A stretch of DNA of 64,000 bases from Isoetes taiwanensis. Lineage: Eukaryota > Streptophyta > Lycopodiopsida > Isoetales > Isoetaceae. The notes beneath the pieces were generated by a model. The model ran no database searches. It was not told the DNA's origin and worked only from the letters and a program-made list of their open reading frames with translations. The stretch lies in contig JAJEKV010000260.1 of NCBI GenBank assembly GCA_021234155.1, positions 310,001 through 374,000 on the forward strand, written 5' to 3'. Shown piece by piece: positions 55,881-64,000 of the stretch (its first letter is position 1; each line of letters opens with the position of its first letter). The translations under genes were made by a program, and so were the position numbers.

Positions 55881-57700
55881 ACATTTTCATTTACAGGGTT
55901 CCTCTGAATAGTAGCAATGGCCAGAGGTTTATTCCTCCACGGATTTAAAATCTTTGTATGGGATGATCCAGAAGAATATTAGATGTTTCTTTGTTTTAAG
56001 GGGCAAAGTATGAAAACCTCATTTGCAAGCTTGAAATTATTTGCTCATCTTCACCTTGGTTTCCTTTATGTTTAGGAAATATGAACTTTTAGCCTTCAAG
56101 CAAGGGGTATCATATCAAATGTTCTTTGTTTTCAAGCAGAGTAAGAAATGATGAACTTTAATCTTGGTTTACGCTTATAGTTCAAAGGCCGGTAAGGGAT
56201 TTTTTACCTCTATTTCTTTTAAATCAAGCATTTCTTGCTTTTGTTTTATATCTATATCTTTTGTTGATCTTTCTTTCTCCCTCTTCCCATCTCCCTAATT
56301 CCTATAGCCAGTTATTTAGCTTTAATTTGACTCTCCATACTATGTTATGTCATTTATGTGTCAGGGTAGTTCTTGCTCGACTTCATGCTTTGAACCTTAA
56401 ACAATAAATTTAATTGTTTTGAATCTATTCTATTCTTTAATGTTTTGTAATGTTTTGAATGTAATCATTGAATATTCAATGTTTTAATTTAATGTTGGTA
56501 TTTGGATTGCCTTATGGCTTTGTTTGGGTTCGATTCCCAAAGGCTTTCTTATTTTAAATTAAAAAGATCACTAAAACATGATATTACTAGTCTAGAGTTG
56601 AGGTTTTTTTTTGAAAAATTGAGTGCCACGTGTCAATATTTGATTGGTTACACAGATGTTCCAGAGTAGACCAAACAGGCTGCTTCTCTAAATTTAAATA
56701 AAAGCCACATATATTTTATTTCATTGAGACAACGTGTCTACTTCTTAATAGCTACATATCAAATCAAGAAAAACAACAATTGAAAATAACAATTTTTTTT
56801 AAACCCTATATGTGGGTTTCTTTAAAACTACGTATTGTTTTTTAAGAAAACAATGATAACTTTTAAAACCAACATGTAAAGAAAAAACATAATACATATA
56901 GAAAAAATGATATATCTAATAACTACATATTGTCGTAGTAAAACAACATTTGAAAACAACAATTATTCTAAAACAATACATGTGGATTTCTTAGATATTA
57001 CGTATTTTCTTTTGTGAAAACAATGTCAACTTAAAGAACTACAAGTGGAGAAAACAAAACAACACACATTGAAAAGGAAAAAAAAACTATTTTTTTTCAG
57101 TTTTCCATGTATTAATATTCAAACCTACATGTGTTTTTTGAAAGACAAACAACGCGTGGCTCCTCCAAAAAATAACAGTCAAGAAAAACCACATGTTGAC
57201 AAAAGTTCGTGAAAAACAATAGTGAAAAAAAGGACACGTTGACAAAAAAACAAAAAGCTGCCAAAAAAACCACAGTGGGATGTTTTTGCCAAAAAACCAC
57301 TGTCTCTTTGTGCAAATCCGGATAAACGGGCCACGTGGACTTTTGGGGCCATTTTAGTGTTGTTTTTGGCATAAAACAACACTTCCGTACAACTAAAAAA
57401 CAACTGTGGACCAAAAATTGGGGTCAGTGTGACACTCTGGCCCGTAACTGAAGATTACAAGCCAGAGAGCCATAACTTTTCATCATCTAATCTCTATCCA
57501 CACTCTTCAATGAAGCAGCAAAAAACTATTTATATATTCGCACGAATTTTGTGATATATGCATGTGGGATATTGCTAACTTTGTGTTAGGTTTGTGCTAA
57601 TTTTGGGGTTGCTGTTTTGGGGATATTTTGTGGCCAAAGCATGCGGGATATTTGAGCCCATTATAACGGGAACTGCATACCAGAGAATTATAAAGTTCTT
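55880..57700. other. no gene recognised; AT-rich with ACATGT/AACAACA words
   Basis: 56600-57420 repeats ideas such as AAAACAACAATT.AAAA, TACATGTGG.TTTCTT and ACTACGTATT. These resemble 49900-50500 and may be a decayed part of the same family. Minus-strand frames near 57112-57414 have repetitive FF/CF composition and no domain. Confidence 0.4.
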
Positions 57701-57779
57701 TAAACGTTTGTGGTGTTGATAAACACCAAATTACAATAAAAAAGGGATCTAATATTAAAAAAACATACAACAGTTTAGG

Positions 57780-59940
57780 ACAAGTCTATGGTCTTTAGTA
57801 CCTCCAACACTTTTGTGCTTTTTCTCATCATATCGATTTCGAAAATGCACGGACCTCTATGCACATAAGCAATTACGTTCATACATTTATTAGCTTCTCC
57901 AAGTAAGGTACCATAGTCTTGGGGTAATCATAGTCATTTATGTGGGGCATGAAGAACCTTGGTGTGATGCGAGGAATGCATTATTCTTAAAATTCACGCA
58001 CTGTAAGGATCAATCAACAAAAGTTGTCCTCATGCTAAATTCGGACATTTCTCATAAACTTTTGTGAGTTTTTGATGTAGCAAAAGTTCCTCCATTCATT
58101 TTCAAAGGATGCACCATCCATTTGAAAAGAAACTTATCCACTAAAATTTGAGGAATGAAAGACCTCGGTGACTAATCACCGAAAGTGATTGGAAGACTAT
58201 ATACTAACAACAAAATGTTCTAAGGTAAATGCATGAAATGCATGACCGCCTTTAGCCCCGCAAAGCAAGAACCTCTTTTCTTGATGGAAGAAGTTCCACC
58301 ACATCAGGTGCTGCTTTAGCCTTTTTGAAAACCTTGTAACAGAAATCCTCTGGCTCAACAACCAAAAGCTTCTTGCCAATAACACTAGCATTGCAATGAC
58401 AACTATTAGAGAAATTATATCGATTACTTGGTGTAAAGAAACACACTAGAATCACCTTAGTTTCTTAGTTATTGATTTGGATGGAGCTCGTTTACTGGAG
58501 GAAACTTGTTTGGAATTATTCTTAGAAGGAGATTCTCCAACTGACGCCAAATCAGCTTCTTCCTCTGTGATTATCTTCTCCACAATATCAGCACGTTTGT
58601 CCAAATTGGAAACATAATCATCTATATTCTTCAACACTGCTTCACATTCTTCATCTATTACTTGCACATCATTGTCTTCAATTCTGTTAGAAATGTCAAC
58701 TATAGAGTTTGAAATATCCAAACTTGAGCCTGCATCATTCAAATTATCAAACTAAATAAGTACTTATAGAAGAAAAATCCAAAGTAGTTATACTTCACAA
58801 GAATAACTTACTTTTTAGTCTTTTACAACTATTACTTTGTTCAGCATTGTCTCTCTTCAAGTTTGGGCTTGTGGAAGATAATAAAGTGCAATCTTCAATG
58901 GATTGCATAATTATATCGAGGCTCCTCCAAGTCGAAGAAAGGTTAATAATGATGGATCTTGACTCTTTTCAATGGACTGACCGCACTATAATTGGGGGCT
59001 TGATTCCATTGCAGATCTACATGGAAGTCCAATGGACTGAACCAATTATGAGGCATCCGGCTCTCACAAGAGGGACAAGTTCATCTCTTTGAGAAACATA
59101 TGTGTTTAAATTGGATGAAAACGTGCATGCAATGTGCAACAATGGTGAGATGTAAAGTGGGTCATAGGCATATGTACGTAAAGAACAACTTTGTAATCTT
59201 GCAAATGCTATGGTAGAGCATTTTGGATGTTCGAAATGGAAGGTTGAGTTGCAGTCCGGACATCTTATTTAGAGATGAAGCTATTTCTTTCAACTTCTCC
59301 GGCCTTTGGTTGGAGTCTATGTTCTTCGTCTTCTGCCTGTTTAAAAATAAAAAGAATGACGAAGCAAAAAGAAAAAGTATTGAGCACTATGTAATTGCAA
59401 AGGTCATTAGCAATTACCCCTTTGTGAATTTCCTCCATACTCTTGTATGATGTTGTCGCCTCCAACAACGTTTGTATGAGGAAATAAGGACTCATACTCA
59501 TCTTCTTTCTCAACCTTAGCTGTAACACTTTTCTTCGCTTTTAACCACAAATGACTGCCGGTTAATCTTTTGTCCTCTCACATGCAAAGTGAATGCCCGT
59601 GCAAAAAACTTCCCAATCTCTCCAACACAAACATCGGTTCTTTGGTAACATCTTCGTAGATGTTCATAAACCGATCCACAAATAGTGGATTCATTCGACT
59701 AGACTTATAAATTTGCTTGATACCCACCGGTTTTACACGACCAAATATTTTGCTTATCTCGGCCCGAGCCACATCGCCTTTCTTACATCTGAAGAGGTCA
59801 TGCCCTCGTAAAGCAAACACAGGATGTGTCAAACATCCTCCTTGCTTCCTCTTCGTCTATGGTCATTTTAGGTTGAGTTTTCTTTGTTTGCCATTCTATC
59901 CACCGCACCGGCTTTGAAATTATATATCTTTGGAAGTTCT
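57780..59940 (-). pseudogene. unrecognised multi-exon gene remnant
   Basis: Minus-strand blocks in order: MKNFQRYIISKPVRWIEWQT near 59910; GRVKPVGIKQIYKSSRMNPL then FVDRFMNIYEDVTKEPMFVL (59578-59832); AKVEKEDEYESLFPHTNVVG near 59500; an acidic block, VQVIDEECEAVLKNIDDYVS (58452-58742); and GKKLLVVEPEDFCYKVFKKA (58252-58380). They read like real protein, but each needs a frame change to join the next. No family is recognised. The order and spacing suggest one gene with introns and decay, though a mixture of elements cannot be excluded. Confidence 0.4.
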
Positions 59941-60230
59941 TCATTGTGTCAAGAAAAAACTAAACCAATCCAAATCATAGCACTAAGTATCCCTGAATAG
60001 TACTAACTCTAAGAGCTTAGCAATGAACTGCTACTTTTTCCAAATAATTACTAATTGTCATCAACACCAATTACCTTGGGCCCTCGTGCGCAAAATAGCA
60101 AATGCTTAGCATGTCATGCTAAATAGCAGCTAACTCTTTCTAACTTAGCACTGAACTTCATCTTCTTAGCAACCGCCACTAATAACAATTTGAGCCTGCA
60201 AGTGTAGCACAAAATTCGTGTTCTTAATGT

Positions 60231-62774
60231 TTTTTTTTTGAAGGACTTGAGCCTTTATTATCCGAGGAGAAAGTTCAGAGTATAATGGGGACTAATAACT
60301 TCGATTGGAGAGAATGTCCACCGAGCAAAACCACCCCACTCAAATACAACATCTAAACAATATGAAGAGCAAGCAAAAACTCATAAGTAAGTATGAATCA
60401 AGATAGTGCTCCCAAATACCTGACTCTTCACCTCATTAGCAATTGATGAGCACCTGAATGCTTTGACAATTCGTTGTTGGGCATCAAGAAGGACTGTGCA
60501 TCTGAACAAGCAAGACCTTTGAATATGAGAAGATTCCTTCTTTTCCAAATGGACGGATGATCCATGCAAGCCAAATGAAAGGCCCTTTTGCCAAATTATC
60601 CCGGCTACTTGGATAAAACCGCTAGTAACACTGCGGGCTATTCAAATTGCAATGAAAGAGGCCTTGAAGCCACAACCAAGCATGTCGACATGTCTACATA
60701 GGAAGAAGCAATGCTCAATTGTCTAGATCCCTCCGCGGCACATAAGGGACAAAGTGCGTGACACCTCCGGGCCAAAATTGCACACCGAGAATATTAACGC
60801 GTATAATAACGATGAGTGACTTGCCACCATAAAACAGATACTTTGGGATGGAGTAGTTTATCCCATACCCACTTCCACTTGCGCTACGCCGATCCCAGGA
60901 ATGACCAAAGGCCACTTGGACGAAGGAGGCAAGACGTCAGCATCAAGCAAGACCTTGTACATGGAATTCACCAACTTATCTGCTTTGACATGCTCATGAA
61001 CTACCCACGGCTGGGGGTCATCCACTTGTGCTACTGGGGGAAGAATTGAAGACACCTTCTGCCAAATAGCTCGATCCCACCTTAAAAGGAGGAACTTAGC
61101 TCTAAACTCCTCCCATGTCAGCAACTGCCTTTGATTATTATACCAATCGGATATCATATGCACACCTGCTGCTCTCCATCGACGCTGCGTCAATGGGTGG
61201 ACTGAAGCAACCAGAGGACCACCATCCAATGGAATCCACCAACAACTTGCAGTCATGCTAGTGCGCGCAAGATGGTGAAAATGAAACAGAGATTGTACAG
61301 TCTCCCATGCAACTAGCAATCCTCTAAGAAATGGGAAGCATTAGGGTATCTATGCCGTCGATGGATAGAACGAGCCCGGAGAAAAGTAGCCTAAGAGATC
61401 GAGACCCAAAAGAAATGCACATTTGCAAAGACCCGATAAACAAAGGCGGGAACCAGGAGACTCATCCACATTATTCAAAATTCTCCAAATGAACTTAGAA
61501 ATCATCACCTTGCTCTGCAAAAGAAAATTAATCATTCCAAGGCCACCAAAATGCTTTGGCAACATGCACTTTTCCCAACTGACTTTGAGTGCGGCACCCT
61601 CCTCTGTTCCCCAGGATGAAGTTCGACAACCACGGCGAAGTTGTATCTTTGAATGTGGAGCCAACATGAACGAAGCCATATACACATGAGTGCTGCTTAA
61701 AACTGACTTAGCCACAACAATTCGTCCTGCCATGGAAAGCTTCGCTGTGGACCACCAAAAAAGGTGCTTTTCCAAGCCCTTAATCACTGCCTCCCACGCA
61801 TCTCGATGAGATATGAACACCTACATAGAGATCCGAGAAGTTTGGTTCCTTTACCATGGGAAGGATCTTCCATGGAAAGGTAGCTACACATGGTGGAACC
61901 GGGAGAGTCCAAAGCCCATAGTCTTTGTACATACGCCAACCCACAAAATACCGGATGCTAGGGAAAGGAATCCAACAAGGAAATGGCGTGCGCAAATTTT
62001 GCTCATCCGCCCTCGAAAAAAAAAGAAAGTGTCATCCATATTGATTCTGAGGATCTCCTGCGACCTATTGTTCATAGGAAGTCCATGCAAGATTCCCTCA
62101 CGTGCGGCAGAGAGAAGACGTGCAAGAACCTCAGCCACAACTGTAAATAACAATGGAGCTAAAGGGCAGCCCTGCCGGATGCCACGACCCACCTGAAAGA
62201 ATGCTGAGGATTCCCCTTGGAAGAGAATAGAAGAGCGAGCAGAATAATGAAGCCTCATGACATCAGCTGTGAATTGTGCACCAAAACCAAAGCGTAAGAG
62301 ACATTTCTCTAAGAAGGCCCAGTCAACACTGTCATATGCTTTTGCAAAGTCTAGCTTCAAATATACAATTTCATGGCCCTGCAGTCGAGCCCAATAAATA
62401 CCTTCATAGGCAGCAGCTACATTGTTTAATATGCATCGTCGTGGCAGAAATCCTGATTGTGTAGAGGATATAGAATCAGCAAGAATATCCCGAAGCTTTT
62501 GTGCATAAGCTTTGGCAAAAATCTTGTACACAGAAGATAGTAAGGTGATAGGGCACCAGTCCGAAATTGTTGAAGGTTCCTTACACTTAGGAATAAGAGA
62601 AATGCAGCCCGAGTTGAGAATTTTGTCTACACGCCTTTGCCTCTTGAAATCCTGAAACGCGTCGTACACATCATCGCCAACACAATCCCATAACTCCTGA
62701 AAGAACTCCACAGGAATACCATCAATTCCAGGACACTTTCCTTTCTTCAAAAGGAAGGTAGCATCTGCTATCAA
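60231..62774 (-). pseudogene. L1-type LINE, 5'-truncated, with RT and C-terminal region
   Basis: It starts (on the minus strand) at the RT entry LLKKGKCPGIDGIPVEFF. Blocks follow in order: CISLIPKCKEPSTISDWCPI, SSTQSGFLPRRCILNNV, YLKLDFAKAYDSVDWAFLEK, GRGIRQGCPLAPLLFTVVAE and, at the catalytic site, NMDDTFFF where most LINEs have F/YADD. Shifted frames give AKLSMAGRIVVAKSVLSS and KCMLPKHFGGLGMINFLLQS (thumb and connector), then a tryptophan-rich region to 60750. The 3' end is the T10 run at 60231-60240. Several frameshifts. The GCATCTGCTATCAATTAATG edge shares only TTAATG with the other flank, so the target duplication is weak. Confidence 0.88.
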
Positions 62775-62779
62775 TTAAT

Positions 62780-63230
62780 GTAACCTGCTACTTAGCAAAT
62801 GTTGCCTGCAAACATAGAACGAAATCACTAAGTAACTCGGGTACACAGCACATACTAACTAGCAAGTACTGCCTGCGAAACATAGTACCCATATAACCTT
62901 TTAGCATAATTTGCTAACTGATTGTCTGCAAACATAGTACCAAATGCTAAACTCGTTAGCATCAACTACTGAACTTGCACGACCAAACATTATTGCGCTG
63001 TACTTTCCGCTGATGCTAAGCCCAAAACATTCTGGCTTGAAATATCACACTAATGAAGAGATGAATCAAAGCAAGATGGAATGCAATCCTCCACACCTGC
63101 TACATTAACCTTTGTCTTCAATATAGAAGTATGAAATATAATAGAATGAAAACATTTCCACATTATTTACCATTCCCAAAGATTTGTCAACAAAGATTAG
63201 ATGCTTACCACTAAAACAACTTTTCTTGAG
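62780..63230. other. no gene; repeated CTGCAAACATAGTACC words
   Basis: Phrases such as TAGCAAATG, TGCCTGC.AAACATAG and ACTAACTAGCAAGTACTG recur here and, with similar style, at 59940-60210 on the other side of the LINE. The LINE seems to have landed in a larger low-complexity or intronic stretch. Confidence 0.4.
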
Positions 63231-63269
63231 TCTGGGAAATTGTTCAGATGAGCAATTTGATCCGAGCTC

Positions 63270-63470
63270 TTTACCAAGCAGGGTAATGGGATCTCGATTA
63301 TCTGGCAATCGATTGTTTAGAATGGTACAAATAACCGAATTCGATAATTACTATTGTAATTTAATGTGGCCAGTTAACCAAGCAGGGAAATGGGATCTCG
63401 ATTGGGGATTTTGTTGAATCTAATGACTGGCAATTGTTTAGAATGGTACAAATAACGGATTTCGAGGGTT
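63270..63470. repeat. ~105-bp direct repeat
   Basis: ACCAAGCAGGG.AATGGGATCTCGATT and TGGCAAT..ATTGTTTAGAATGGTACAAATAAC occur at 63274-63340 and again at 63377-63455. Confidence 0.85.
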
Positions 63471-63539
63471 AAAGCACACTATAGTATCTTATTTTAGTTG
63501 TCCCCCTGTCCCCCCTAATTAGTTTGAAAATTAGTTCGA

Positions 63540-64000
63540 GAGGTCGTTAGACATTTACCTATTTTCGTGTCTTGCTTCAACCACCACTGCCCGCCCGAGA
63601 GAATTCAAAATTTGGGGAGAATTTTTGATTACTCGATCAGCGATCAGCGATCAAGAAGAATGTATGGACTTTCTCCTCAGATTTGGGTCTGACAGAAGAT
63701 CAAATTCGGCCTTACAAGAATGTAGAGCCTTTTTGCATACTTTCTTTCGAAGACAAAATTTCGGGTCTGTTGCTTTGCTTTGAATCCAAGATTTCTTTCA
63801 TTGTAATTTGATTTCAATAGACATGACTTTGCTTTGTTTTTTATTTGCATGTACCTTTGGTTTCCTTAAATTTTTTCGGGTCTCTTATTATTTGCAGAAG
63901 ATCAAATTCGAATTTCAAGATTGTAAGGCCTCTTGAAATTTCGTTTGAAGACTAAAATTTGGGTATGTTGCCATTCAAAGGTTGCTTTTAATCCAAGATT
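63540..64000 (+). other. possible leader of a gene beyond the window
   Basis: GATCAGCGATCAGCGATCAAG (tandem GATCAGC) and two related segments (TTTTTGCATACTTTCTTTCG and CTTGAAATTTCGTTTGAAGAC, each near GAAGATCAAATTCG) suggest a duplicated untranslated leader. No start codon with a long frame is visible. Confidence 0.3.

Noticed and set aside
50728-55907. Long frames on both strands (repeated NMPPRLKHAKVAQTCH or ACWSLGGML-like text)
   Set aside because: They arise from a 19-bp tandem unit that keeps all frames open by rotation.

Overview
The window looks like nuclear DNA of a land plant with a repeat-rich genome. The supporting signs are plant-type LRR, PPR and F-box/kelch sequences, GT-AG introns with T-rich 3' ends, plant L1-like LINEs, Ty1/copia remains and LTR elements primed by initiator Met-tRNA. 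The species cannot be read from the sequence. A seed-free plant is only a guess, from the LRR protein and from the unusual transposon cargo. Most genes are broken; the one clearly intact reading frame is a secreted LRR protein (15361-16599, minus).

Layout. 1-4.8 kb: low-complexity direct repeats, a scrap of a MULE-like transposase, and a solo LTR (2814-3478) whose empty site survives in a neighbouring duplicate. 4.8-11.3 kb: a decayed LINE (endonuclease plus RT) split by a three-LTR, two-internal-region retroelement array (6532-10951) with a 5-bp target duplication. 12.7-15.1 kb: a tandem duplication of unrecognised gene pieces. 15.4-17.7 kb: the LRR gene and an F-box/kelch remnant. 19.3-27 kb: two LINE 3' ends and a ~2 kb tandem duplication. 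27-30.2 kb: a decayed multi-exon gene for a Crypton/DUF3504-like tyrosine recombinase. 31-36 kb: a PPR fragment, a LINE RT and unrecognised exons.

The most notable feature is 36963-45866, an 8.9 kb DNA transposon inserted in a LINE. It has 34-bp terminal inverted repeats (one mismatch) and a 4-bp target duplication (CATA); a second LINE copy in the window shows the empty site. It carries two divergent multi-exon genes. The plus-strand gene resembles the DUF7869 family and is the probable transposase. The minus-strand gene has a beta-class amino-methyltransferase domain (DIPYG, then FSGSGTT). A palindrome family centred on CTATGCGCGCATAG recurs about 18 times, only inside the element, in introns, leaders and flanks. 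Both genes have frameshifts, so this copy looks dead.

46.5-48.3 kb holds a broken copia integrase. 49-50.5 kb is satellite-like. 50.7-55.9 kb is a foldback-like structure: two opposed minisatellite arrays (19-bp unit) around inverted and direct repeats. 57.7-59.9 kb holds pieces of an unrecognised gene. 60.2-62.8 kb is a minus-strand L1-type LINE, and the last kilobase may be the leader of a gene beyond the window.

All family calls come from reading the sequence by eye; no database or alignment was run.
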